This document shows positions 1 to 9,783 of a DNA stretch of 64,000 nt, one piece after another. Source of the stretch: Crotalaria pallida (taxonomy: Eukaryota > Streptophyta > Magnoliopsida > Fabales > Fabaceae); the NCBI GenBank assembly GCA_037953625.1, contig CM075656.1:61461001-61525000 (forward strand). The letters run 5' to 3'. Made by a program: the position numbers and the translations under genes. The notes beneath the pieces were generated by a model that saw only the letters and a program-made list of their open reading frames with translations, had not been told where the DNA came from and searched no databases. Within the stretch, counting starts at the first letter, position 1. Every line of letters starts with the position of its first letter.

Positions 1-151
1 TACACTTGTTAGAACCTCCAAGGACTCATGCTACACCCTCTAAGTCCCTCCGGTTACCAAGCAATGTTTAGGATCATTCTAATGGTTCTTATAAGTCCTA
101 ATACACATTCCTAGACCAATCTAAGCCTTTAGAATACTCTCATAACCATTC
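1..151 (+). repeat. Monomer type A (reference)
   Basis: 151-bp monomer recognised by TAAGTCCCTCCGGTTACC, in which the KpnI site GGTACC is changed to GGTTACC. It also has CAATCTAAGCC in place of CATTCTAAGCC, which breaks the 7-bp inverted repeat. I counted 16 monomers with CCGGTTACC, all between 1 and about 33.2 kb, so it is private to the left part of the window. I used it to phase the 11-mer HOR. Confidence 0.93.
88..95 (+). other. 8-bp palindrome CTTATAAG, example
   Basis: CTTATAAG is self-complementary and occurs in monomers reading GGTTCTTATAAGTCC. C and H types have CTTCTAAG or TTCTAAG instead. F types replace the same position with the ACGTACGT block. Confidence 0.87.
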
Positions 152-187
152 TACACTTGTTAGAACCTCCAAGGACTCATGCTACAC

Positions 188-203
188 CCTCTACGCCTCT
201 ACG
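188..203 (+). repeat. 8-bp tandem duplication defining 159-bp monomers
   Basis: CCTCTACGCCTCTACG is two perfect copies of CCTCTACG; 151-bp monomers have one. It is the sole reason for the 151/159 length difference. It is present throughout the left 38 kb and absent to the right. Confidence 0.95.
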
Positions 204-206
204 TCC

Positions 207-220
207 CTTGGGGTACCAAG
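207..220 (+). other. Inverted repeat over the KpnI site (CTTGG-GGTA-CCAAG), example
   Basis: CTTGG and CCAAG are 5-bp inverted arms around GGTA, and the conserved GGTACC (212-217) lies across it. KpnI should cut most monomers once and give a 151-bp ladder. Exceptions are A (GGTTACC), H (TGTACC) and scattered mutants such as GGTAGC, GGTTCC, GGATACC and GGTACAAG. Confidence 0.9.
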
Positions 221-310
221 CAATGTTTAGGATCATTCTAATGGTTCTTATAAGTCCTTATACACATTCCTCGACCATTCTAAGCCTTTAGAATACTCTC
301 ATAACCATTC

Positions 311-461
311 TACACTTGTTAGAACCTCCAAGGACTCATGTTACACCCTCTTCGTCCCATGGGGTACCAAGCAATGTTTAGGATCATTCTAATGGTTCTT
401 CTAAGTCCTAATACACATTCCTAGACCATTCTAAGCCTTTAGAATACTCTCATAACCATTC
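311..461 (+). repeat. Monomer type C (reference)
   Basis: 151-bp monomer with GTTACACCC and CCCATGGGGTACC, which creates an NcoI site (CCATGG) next to KpnI, and TTCTAAGTCC, which breaks the CTTATAAG palindrome. C' (621-771) ends ACCATACTACGCC and ACTTTCTTAACC. C-type monomers occur in all domains. Base counts for this copy are 61 G+C of 151, with 41 C and 20 G. Confidence 0.92.
428..445 (+). other. Perfect 7-bp inverted repeat (ATTCTAA-GCCT-TTAGAAT), example
   Basis: ATTCTAA and TTAGAAT are exact reverse complements with a 4-base spacer and could form a hairpin or cruciform. The word is present in most monomers of every domain. It is broken in A (CAATCTAA) and in F/F' (TTTAGATT). The motif is seen directly; structure formation in the cell is inference. 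Confidence 0.9.
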
Positions 462-771
462 TACACTTGTTAGAACCTCCAAGGACTCATGCTACACCCT
501 CTACGCCTCTACGTCCCTTGGGGTACCAAGCAATGTTTAGGATCATTCTAATGGTTCTTATAAGTCCTTATACACATTACTAGACCATTCTAAGCCTTTA
601 TAATACTCTCATAACCATTCTACACTTGTTAGAACCTCCAAGGACTCATGTTACACCCTCTACGTCCCATGGGGTACCAAGCAATGTTTAGGATCATTCT
701 AATGGTTCTTCTAAGTCCTAATACACATTCCTAGACCATACTACGCCTTTAGAATACTTTCTTAACCATTC

Positions 772-922
772 TACACTTGTTAAAACCTCCAACGACTCAT
801 GCTACACCCTCTAAGTCCCTTCGGGTACCAAGCAATGTTTAGGATCATTCTAATGGTTCTTATAAGTCCTAATACACATTCCTAGACCATTCTAAGCCTT
901 TAGAATACTCTCATAACCATTC
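772..922 (+). repeat. Monomer type D (reference)
   Basis: 151-bp monomer with TTAAAACCTCCAACGACTC near its start and TAAGTCCCTTCGGGTACC. The CCAACGACTC variant is also found far to the right in domain 4 (for example 45211), so it predates the domain split. Confidence 0.88.
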
Positions 923-1081
923 TACACTTGTTAGAACCTCCAAGGACTCATGCTACACCCTCTACGCCTCTACATCCCTTGGGGTACCAAGCAATGTTTA
1001 GGATCATTCTAATGGTTCTTATAAGTCCTAATACACATTCCTAGACCATTCTAAGCCTTTAGAATACTCTCTTAACCATTC

Positions 1082-1232
1082 TACACTTGTTAGAACGTCC
1101 AAGGACTCATCCTACACTCTCTACGTCCATTAGGGTACCAAGCAATGTTTAGGATCATTCTTAACGTACGTATATGTCTTAATACACATTCCTAGCCCAT
1201 TCTAAGCCTTTAGATTACTCTCTTAACCATTC
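1082..1232 (+). repeat. Monomer type F carrying the ACGTACGT block (reference)
   Basis: This is the most divergent common monomer. It has GAACGTCC for GAACCTCC, CTCATCCTACACTCTC for CTCATGCTACACCCTC, GTCCATTAGGGTACC for GTCCCTTGGGGTACC, and TTAACGTACGTATATGTCT where other monomers have TAATGGTTCTTATAAGTCC. ACGTACGT lies at 1164-1171. This left-domain form also has CCTAGCCC and TTTAGATTAC. The sister form F' (1535-1685) has CTAAACGTACG and ATTCTAACCC. In each 11-mer F and F' sit three monomers (453 bp) apart. F-type monomers continue to about 62.8 kb. Confidence 0.93.
1164..1171 (+). other. ACGTACGT palindrome in type F, example
   Basis: Self-complementary ACGTACGT within AACGTACGTATATG, present in F and F' monomers only. 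It holds two CpG steps in a sequence otherwise poor in CpG, and an ACGT core of the kind bound by plant bZIP and related factors. Any protein binding is inference. Confidence 0.85.
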
Positions 1233-1383
1233 TACACTTGTTAGAACCTCCAAGGACTCATGCTAAACCCTCTAAGTCCATTCGGGTACCAAGCAATGTT
1301 TAGGATCATTCTAATGGTTCTTATAAGTCCTAATACACATTCCTAGACCATTCTATGCCTTTAGAATACTCTCTTAACCATTC
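1233..1383 (+). repeat. Monomer type G (reference)
   Basis: 151-bp monomer with TAAGTCCATTCGGG (or CCCTTCGGG) and ATTCTATGCC near its end. Its tail supplies the 3' half of the A/G chimeric monomers at 5667, 7495 and 9784. ATTCTATGCC tails also occur in domain 4, where they precede H-type monomers as here. Confidence 0.88.
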
Positions 1384-1534
1384 TAAACTTGTTAGAACCT
1401 CCAAGGACTCATGCTACACCCTCTACGTCCCTTGGTGTACCAAGCAATGTTTAGGATCATACTAATGGTTCTTCTAAGTCCTAATACACATTCCTAGACC
1501 ATTCTAAGCCTTTAGAATACTCTCTTAACCATTG
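1384..1534 (+). repeat. Monomer type H (reference)
   Basis: 151-bp monomer starting TAAACTTG rather than TACACTTG. CTTGGTGTACCAAG (1431-1444) replaces the GGTACC site with TGTACC and extends the local inverted repeat to 6-bp arms. CATACTAATGG replaces CATTCTAATGG. H is followed by an F-type monomer in both the 1685-bp and 3171-bp HORs. Confidence 0.9.
1431..1444 (+). other. Extended inverted repeat in type H (CTTGGT-GT-ACCAAG)
   Basis: In H monomers one G-to-T change loses the KpnI site but lengthens the inverted arms to 6 bp with a 2-base spacer. The form recurs in H monomers of domains 1, 2, 4 and 6. Confidence 0.88.
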
Positions 1535-1685
1535 TACACTTGTTAGAACGTCCAAGGACTCATCCTACACGCTCTACGTCCATTAGGGTACCAAGCAATG
1601 TTTAGGATCATTCTAAACGTACGTATATGTCTTAATACACATTCCTAGACCATTCTAACCCTTTAGATTACTCTCTTAACCATTC

Positions 1686-3370
1686 TACACTTGTTAGAAC
1701 CTCCAAGGACTCATGCTACACCCTCTAAGTCCCTCCGGTTACCAAGCAATGTTTAGGATCATTCTAATGGTTCTTATAAGTCCTAATACACATTCCTAGA
1801 CCAATCTAAGCCTTTAGAATACTCTCATAACCATTCTACACTTGTTAGAACCTCCAAGGACTCATGCTACGCCCTCTACGCCTCTACGTCCCTTGGGGTA
1901 CCAAGCAATGTTTAGGATCATTCTAATGGTTCTTATAAGTCCTTATACACATTCCTCGACCATTCTAAGCCTTTAGAATACTCTCATAACCATTCTACAC
2001 TTGTTAGAACCTCCAAGGACTCATGTTACACCCTCTACGTCCCATGGGGTACCAAGCAATGTTTAGGATCATTCTAATGGTTCTTCTAAGTCCTAATACA
2101 CATTCCTAGACCATTCTAAGCCTTTAGAATACTCTCATAACCATTCTACACTTGTTAGAACCTCCAAGGACTCATGCTACACCCTCTACGCCTCTACGTC
2201 CCTTGGGGTACCAAGCAATGTTTAGGATCATTCTAATGGTTCTTATAAGTCCTTATACACATTACTAGACCATTCTAAGCCTTTATAATACTCTCATAAC
2301 CATTCTACACTTGTTAGAACCTCCAAGGACTCATGTTACACCCTCTACGTCCCATGGGGTACCAAGCAATGTTTAGGATCATTCTAATGGTTCTTCTAAG
2401 TCCTAATACACATTCCTAGACCATACTACGCCTTTAGAATACTTTCTTAACCATTCTACACTTGTTAAAACCTCCAACGACTCATGCTACACCCTCTAAG
2501 TCCCTTCGGGTACCAAGCAATGTTTAGGATCATTCTAATGGTTCTTATAAGTCCTAATACACATTCCTAGACCATTCTAAGCCTTTAGAATACTCTCATA
2601 ACCATTCTACACTTGTTAGAACCTCCAAGGACTCATGCTACACCCTCTACGCCTCTACATCCCTTGCGGTACCAAGCAATGTTTAGGATCATTCTAATGG
2701 TTCTTATAAGTCCTAATACACATTCCTAGACCATTCTAAGCCTTTAGAATACTCTCTTAACCATTCTACACTTGTTAGAACGTCCAAGGACTCATCCTAC
2801 ACTCTCTACGTCCATTAGGGTACCAAGCAATGTTTAGGATCATTCTTAACGTACGTATATGTCTTAATACACATTCCTAGCCCATTCTAAGCCTTTAGAT
2901 TACTCTCTTAACCATTCTACACTTGTTAGAACCTCCAAGGACTCATGCTACACCCTCTAAGTCCATTCGGGTACCAAGCAATGTTTAGGATCATTCTAAT
3001 GGTTCTTATAAGTCCTAATACACATTCCTAGACCATTCTATGCCTTTAGAATACTCTCTTAACCATTCTAAACTTGTTAGAACCTCCAAGGACTCATGCT
3101 ACACCCTCTACGTCCCTTGGTGTACCAAGCAATGTTTAGGATCATACTAATGGTTCTTCTAAGTCCTAATACACATTCCTAGACCATTCTAAGCCTTTAG
3201 AATACTCTCTTAACCATTGTACACTTGTTAGAACGTCCAAGGACTCATCCTACACTCTCTACGTCCATTAGGGTACCAAGCAATGTTTAGGATCATTCTA
3301 AACGTACGTATATGTCTTAATACACATTCCTAGACCATTCTAACCCTTTAGATTACTCTCTTAACCATTC
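1686..3370 (+). repeat. 11-mer HOR copy 2
   Basis: This copy has the same 11 monomers in the same order and the same 1685-bp length as 1-1685, starting with the CCGGTTACC-bearing A monomer. Private bases include G at 1871 (CTACGCCC for CTACACCC) and C at 2667 (TTGCGG for TTGGGG). Adjacent near-identical copies show recent homogenisation at HOR level. Neighbouring monomers within a unit, such as A and F, differ much more from each other. Confidence 0.95.
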
Positions 3371-5666
3371 TACACTTGTTAGAACCTCCAAGGACTCATG
3401 CTACACCCTCTAAGTCCCTCCGGTTACCAAGCAATGTTTAGGATCATTCTAATGGTTCTTATAAGTCCTAATACACATTCCTAGACCAATCTAAGCCTTT
3501 AGAATACTCTCATAACCATTCTACACTTGTTAGAACCTCCAAGGACTCATGCTACACCCTCTACGCCTCTACGTCCCTTGGGGTACCAAGCAATGTTTAG
3601 GATCATTCTAATGGTTCTTATAAGTCCTTATACACATTCCTCGACCATTCTAAGCCTTTAGAATACTCTCATAACCATTCTACACTTGTTAGAACCTCCA
3701 AGGACTCATGCTACACCCTCTACGTCCCATGGGGTACCAAGCAATGTTTAGGATCATTCTAATGGTTCTTCTAAGTCCTAATACACATTCCTAGACCATT
3801 CTAAGCCTTTAGAATACTCTCATAACCATTCTACACTTGTTAGAACCTCCAAGGACTCATGTTACACCCTCTACGTCCCATGGGGTACCAAGCAATGTTT
3901 AGGATCATTCTAATGGTTCTTCTAAGTCCTAATACACATTCCTAGACCATTCTAAGCCTTTAGAATACTCTCATACCATTCTACACTTGTTAGAACCTCC
4001 AAGGACTCATGCTACACCCTCTACGCCTCTACGTCCCTTGGGGTACCAAGCAATGTTTAGGATCATTCTAATGGTTCTTATAAGTCCTTATACACATTCC
4101 TCGACCATTCTAAGCCTTTAGAATACTCTCATAACCATTCTACACTTGTTAGAACCTCCAAGGACTCATGCTACACCCTCTACGTCCCATGGGGTACCAA
4201 GCAATGTTTAGGATCATTCTAATGGTTCTTCTAAGTCCTAATACACATTCCTAGACCATTCTAAGCCTTTCGAATACTCTCATAACCATTCTACACTTGT
4301 TAGAACCTCCAAGGACTCATGTTACACCCTCTACGTCCCATGGGGTACCAAGCAATGTTTAGGATCATTCTAATGGTTCTTCTAAGTCCTAATACACATT
4401 CCTAGACCATTCTAAGCCTTTAGAATACTCTCATAACCATTCTACACTTGTTAGAACCTCCAAGGACTCATGCTACACCCTCTACGCCTCTACGTCCCTT
4501 GGGGTACCAAGCAATGTTTAGGATCATTCTAATGGTTCTTATAAGTCCTTATACACATTACTAGACCATTCTAAGCCTTTATAATACTCTCATAACCATT
4601 CTACACTTGTTAGAACCTCCAAGGACTCATGTTACACCCTCTACGTCCCATGGGGTACCAAGCAATGTTTAGGATTATTCTAATGGTTCTTCTAAGTCCT
4701 AATACACATTCCTAGACCATACTACGCCTTTAGAATACTTTCTTAACCATTCTACACTTGTTAAAACCTCCAACGACTCATGCTACACCCTCTAAGTCCC
4801 TTCGGGTACCAAGCAATGTTTAGGATCATTCTAATGGTTCTTATAAGTCCTAATACACATTCCTAGACCATTCTAAGCCTTTAGAATACTCTCATAACCA
4901 TTCTACACTTGTTAGAACCTCCAAGGACTCATGCTACACCCTCTACGCCTCTACGTCCCTTGGGGTACCAAGCAATGTTTAGGATCATTCTAATGGTTCT
5001 TATAAGTCCTTATACACATTCCTCGACCATTCTAAGCCTTTAGAATACTCTCTTAACCATTCTACACTTGTTAGAACGTCCAAGGACTCATCCTACACTC
5101 TCTACGTCCATTAGGGTACCAAGCAATGTTTAGGATCATTCTTAACGTACGTATATGTCTTAATACACATTCCTAGCCCATTCTAAGCCTTTAGATTACT
5201 CTCTTAACCATTCTACACTTGTTAGAACCTCCAAGGACTCATGCTACACCCTCTAAGTCCATTCGGGTACCAAGCAATGTTTAGGATCATTCTAATGGTT
5301 CTTATAAGTCCTAATACACATTCCTAGACCATTCTATGCCTTTAGAATACTCTCTTAACCATTCTAAACTTGTTAGAACCTCCAAGGACTCATGCTACAC
5401 CCTCTACGTCCCTTGGTGTACCAAGCAATGTTTAGGATCATACTAATGGTTCTTCTAAGTCCTAATACACATTCCTAGACCATTCTAAGCCTTTAGAATA
5501 CTCTCTTAACCATTGTACACTTGTTAGAACGTCCAAGGACTCATCCTACACTCTCTACGTCCATTAGGGTACCAAGCAATGTTTAGGATCATTCTAAACG
5601 TACGTATATGTCTTAATACACATTCCTAGACCATTCTAACCCTTTAGATTACTCTCTTAACCATTC
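3371..5666 (+). repeat. 15-mer HOR variant (2296 bp)
   Basis: Monomer order read here is A-B-C-C-B-C-C-B'-C'-D-B-F-G-H-F'. Compared with the 11-mer it has extra B-C-C material, and a B-type monomer replaces E before F. Four 159-bp monomers and one 150-bp monomer give 2296 bp. The short monomer is 3832-3981, where CTCATAACC has lost an A (CTCATACC near 3971-3979). The unit probably arose by misaligned exchange between the B/C-type monomers, which closely resemble each other. Confidence 0.88.
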
Positions 5667-6119
5667 TACACTTGTTAGAACCTCCAAGGACTCATGCTAC
5701 ACCCTCTAAGTCCCTCCGGTTACCAAGCAATGTTTAGGATCATTCTAATGGTTCTTATAAGTCCTAATACACATTCCTAGACCATTCTATGCCTTTAGAA
5801 TACTCTCTTAACCATTCTAAACTTGTTAGAACCTCCAAGGACTCATGCTACACCCTCTACGTCCCTTGGTGTACCAAGCAATGTTTAGGATCATACTAAT
5901 GGTTCTTCTAAGTCCTAATACACATTCCTAGACCATTCTAAGCCTTTAGAATACTCTCTTAACCATTGTACACTTGTTAGAACGTCCAAGGACTCATCCT
6001 ACACTCTCTACGTCCATTAGGGTACCAAGCAATGTTTAGGATCATTCTAAACGTACGTATATGTCTTAATACACATTCCTAGACCATTCTAACCCTTTAG
6101 ATTACTCTCTTAACCATTC
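5667..6119 (+). repeat. 3-mer HOR variant with chimeric A/G monomer (453 bp)
   Basis: This unit has three monomers. 5667-5817 has an A head (CTCCGGTTACC) joined to a G tail (ATTCTATGCC). It is followed by H (5818-5968) and F' (5969-6119), and then a full A unit starts. In the 11-mer order, A and G are separated by seven monomers. Crossing-over within a misaligned A-G pair would delete them and leave exactly this A/G-H-F' trimer. The same structure recurs at 7495-7947 and 9784-10236. Confidence 0.88.
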
Positions 6120-7494
6120 TACACTTGTTAGAACCTCCAAGGACTCATGCTACACCCTCTAAGTCCCTCCGGTTACCAAGCAATGTTTAGGATCATTCTA
6201 ATGGTTCTTATAAGTCTTAATACACATTCCTAGACCAATCTAAGCCTTTAGAATACTCTCATAACCATTCTACACTTGTTAGAACCTCCAAGGACTCATG
6301 CTACACCCTCTACGCCTCTACGTCCCTTGGGGTACCAAGCAATGTTTAGGATCATTCTAATGGTTCTTATAAGTCCTTATACACATTCCTCGACCATTCT
6401 AAGCCTTTAGAATACTCTCATAACCATTCTACACTTGTTAGAACCTCCAAGGACTCATGCTACACCCTCTACGTCCCATGGGATACCAAGCAATGTTTAG
6501 GATCATTCTAATGGTTCTTCTAAGTCCTAATACACATTCCTAGACCATTCTAAGCCTTTAGAATACTCTCATAACCATTCTACACTTGTTAGAACCTCCA
6601 AGGACTCATGTTACACCCTCTACGTCCCATGGGGTACCAAGCAATGTTTAGGATCATTCTAATGGTTCTTCTAAGTCCTAATACACATTCCTAGACCATT
6701 CTAAGCCTTTAGAATACTCTCATAACCATTCTACACTTGTTAGAACCTCCAAGGACTCATGCTACACCCTCTACGCCTCTACGTACCTTGGGGTACCAAG
6801 CAATGTTTAGGATCATTCTAATGGTTCTTATAAGTCCTTATACACATTCCTCGACCATTCTAAGCCTTTAGAATACTCTCTTAACCATTCTACACTTGTT
6901 AGAACGTCCAAGGACTCATCCTACACTCTCTACGTCCATTAGGGTACCAAGCAATGTTTAGGATCATTCTTAACGTACGTATATGTCTTAATACACATTC
7001 CTAGCCCATTCTAAGCCTTTAGATTACTCTCTTAACCATTCTACACTTGTTAGAACCTCCAAGGACTCATGCTACACCCTCTAAGTCCATTCGGGTACCA
7101 AGCAATGTTTAGGATCATTCTAATGGTTCTTATAAGTCCTAATACACATTCCTAGACCATTCTATGCCTTTAGAATACTCTCTTAACCATTCTAAACTTG
7201 TTAGAACCTCCAAGGACTCATGCTACACCCTCTACGTCCCTTGGTGTACCAAGCAATGTTTAGGATCATACTAATGGTTCTTCTAAGTCCTAATACACAT
7301 TCCTAGACCATTCTAAGCCTGTAGAATACTCTCTTAACCATTGTACACTTGTTAGAACGTCCAAGGACTCATCCTACACTCTCTACGTCCATTAGGGTAC
7401 CAAGCAATGTTTAGGATCATTCTAAACGTACGTATATGTCTTAATACACATTCCTAGACCATTCTAACCCTTTAGATTACTCTCTTAACCATTC
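6120..7494 (+). repeat. 9-mer HOR variant (1375 bp)
   Basis: Monomer order is A-B-C-C-B-F-G-H-F', with two 159-bp monomers (9 x 151 + 16 = 1375). The B'-C'-D-E block of the reference unit is missing. A second B monomer joins directly to F and carries the CTCTTAACC tail normally found before F. Private changes include GGATACC, which destroys the KpnI site near 6481, and AAGTCTTAAT in the A monomer near 6212. Confidence 0.87.
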
Positions 7495-7947
7495 TACACT
7501 TGTTAGAACCTCCAAGGACTCATGCTACACCCTCTAAGTCCCTCCGGTTACCAAGCAATGTTTAGGATCATTCTAATGGTTCTTATAAGTCCTAATACAC
7601 ATTCCTAGACCATTCTATTCCTTTAGAATACTCTCTTAACCATTCTAAACTTGTTAGAACCTCCAAGGACTCATGCTACACCCTCTACGTCCCTTGGTGT
7701 ACCAAGCAATGTTTAGGATCATACTAATGGTTCTTCTAAGTCCTAATACACATTCCTAGACCATTCTAAGCCTGTAGAATACTCTCTTAACCATTGTACA
7801 CTTGTTAGAACGTCCAAAGACTCATCCTACACTCTCTACGTCCATTAGGGTACCAAGCAATGTTTAGGATCATTCTAAACGTACGTATATGTCTTAATAC
7901 ACATTCCTAGACCATTCTAACCCTTTAGATTACTCTCTTAACCATTC
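7495..7947 (+). repeat. 3-mer HOR variant, second occurrence (453 bp)
   Basis: A/G chimera at 7495-7645 (A head with CCGGTTACC, G-like tail reading ATTCTATTCC), then H 7646-7796 and F' 7797-7947. H and the H just upstream share the marker CCTGTAGAAT (GTAG for TTAG), so the trimer was probably copied from its own neighbour. Confidence 0.86.
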
Positions 7948-9783
7948 TACACTTGTTAGAACCTCCAAGGACTCATGCTACACCCTCTAAGTCCCTCCGG
8001 TTACCAAGCAATGTTTAGGATCATTCTAATGGTTCTTATAAGTCCTAATACACATTCCTAGACCAATCTAAGCCTTTAGAATACTCTCATAACCATTCTA
8101 CACTTGTTAGAACCTCCAAGGACTCATGCTACACCCTCTACGCCTCTACGTCCCTTGGGGTACCAAGCAATGTTTAGGATCATTCTAATGGTTCTTATAA
8201 GTCCTTATACACATTCCTCGACCATTCTAAGCCTTTAGAATACTCTCATAACCATTCTACACTTGTTAGAACCTCCAAGGACTCATGTTACACCCTCTAC
8301 GTCCCATGGGGTACCAAGCAATGTTTAGGATCATTCTAATGGTTCTTATAAGTCCTTATACACATTCCTCGACCATTCTAAGCCTTTAGAATACTCTCAT
8401 AACCATTCTACACTTGTTAGAACCTCCAAGGACTCATGCTACACCCTCTAAGTCCCTTCGGGTACCAAGCAATATTTAGGATCATTCTAATGGTTCTTAT
8501 AAGTCCTAATACACATTCCTAGACCAATCTAAGCCTTTAGAATACTCTCATAACCATTCTACACTTGTTAGAACCTCCAAGGACTCATGCTACACCCTCT
8601 ACGCCTCTACGTCCCTTGGGGTACCAAGCAATATTTAGGATCATTCTAATGGTTCTTATAAGTCCTTATACACATTACTAGACCATTCTAAGCCTTTATA
8701 ATACTCTCATAACCATTCTACACTTGGTAGAACCTCCAAGGACTCATGTTACACCCTCTACGTCCCATGGGGTACCAAGCAATGTTTAGGATCATTCTAA
8801 TGGTTCTTCTAAGTCCTAATACACATTCCTAGACCATACTACGCCTTTAGAATACTTTCTTAACCATTCTACACTTGTTAAAACCTCCAACGACTCATGC
8901 TACACCCTCTAAGTCCCTTCGGGTACCAAGCAATGTTTAGAATCATTCTAATGGTTCTTATAAGTCCTAATACACATTCCTAGACCATTCTAAGCCTTTA
9001 GAATACTCTCATAACCATTCTACACTTGTTAGAACCTCCAAGGACTCATGCTACACCCTCTACGCCTCTACATCCCTTGGGGTACCAAGCAATGTTTAGG
9101 ATCATTCTAATGGTTCTTATAAGTCCTAATACACATTCCTAGACCATTCTAAGCCTTTAGAATACTCTCTTAACCATTCTACACTTGTTAGAACGTCCAA
9201 GGACTCATCCTACACTCTCTACGTCCATTAGGGTACCAAGCAATGTTTAGGATCATTCTTAACGTACGTATATGTCTTAATACACATTCCTAGCCCATTC
9301 TAAGCCTTTAGATTACTCTCTTAACCATTCTACACTTGTTAGAACCTCCAAGGACTCATGCTACACCCTCTAAGTCCATTCGGGTACCAAGCAATGTTTA
9401 GGATCATTCTAATGGTTCTTATAAGTCCTAATACACATTCCTAGACCATTCTATGCCTTTAGAATACTCTCTTAACCATTCTAAACTTGTTAGAACCTCC
9501 AAGGACTCATGCTACACCCTCTACGTCCCTTGGTGTACCAAGCAATGTTTAGGATCATACTAATGGTTCTTCTAAGTCCTAATACACATTCCTAGACCAT
9601 TCTAAGCCTTTAGAATACTCTCTTAACCATTGTACACTTGTTAGAACGTCCAAGGACTCATCCTACACTCTCTACGTCCATTAGGGTACCAAGCAATGTT
9701 TAGGATCATTCTAAACGTACGTATATGTCTTAATACACATTCCTAGACCATTCTAACCCTTTAGATTACTCTCTTAACCATTC
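7948..9783 (+). repeat. 12-mer HOR variant (1836 bp)
   Basis: Order is A-B-C-D-B'-C'-D-E-F-G-H-F' with three 159-bp monomers (12 x 151 + 24 = 1836). It carries an extra early D-like monomer with CAATATTTAGG (near 8470) and a TTGGTAG variant of the start word near 8726. Both markers recur 2750 bp downstream in the unit at 10237-12533 (for example 8721 and 11471), so the two units share a block including about 8258-8900 and 11008-11650. Confidence 0.86.

Larger units (their letters stand above)
152..310 (+). repeat. Monomer type B, 159-bp class (reference)
   Basis: This 159-bp monomer owes its extra 8 bp to a perfect tandem duplication of CCTCTACG at 188-203. The tail reads CCTTATACACATTCCTCGACC. 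Variants are B' (462-620: ATTACTAGACC, TTTATAATAC) and E (923-1081: CTACATCCC and a CTCTTAACC tail). Monomers with this duplication recur throughout 1-38194 and I saw none to the right. Confidence 0.93.
1..1685 (+). repeat. 11-mer HOR copy 1 (reference)
   Basis: Reference unit of 11 monomers: A 1-151, B 152-310, C 311-461, B' 462-620, C' 621-771, D 772-922, E 923-1081, F 1082-1232, G 1233-1383, H 1384-1534, F' 1535-1685. Three monomers (B, B', E) are 159 bp and eight are 151 bp, giving 1685 bp. The next copy begins directly at 1686. I noticed five single-base differences from copy 2: 352 against 2037, 1266 against 2951, 1571 against 3256, 186 against 1871, and 982 against 2667. That is about 99.7% identity by eye. 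Confidence 0.95.

Noticed and set aside
800..840. CENP-B box candidate around CTTCGGGTACCAAG
   Set aside because: Although TTCG is present, the required spacing to A and CGGG of the box core (TTCG, four bases, A, two bases, CGGG) is not met on either strand.
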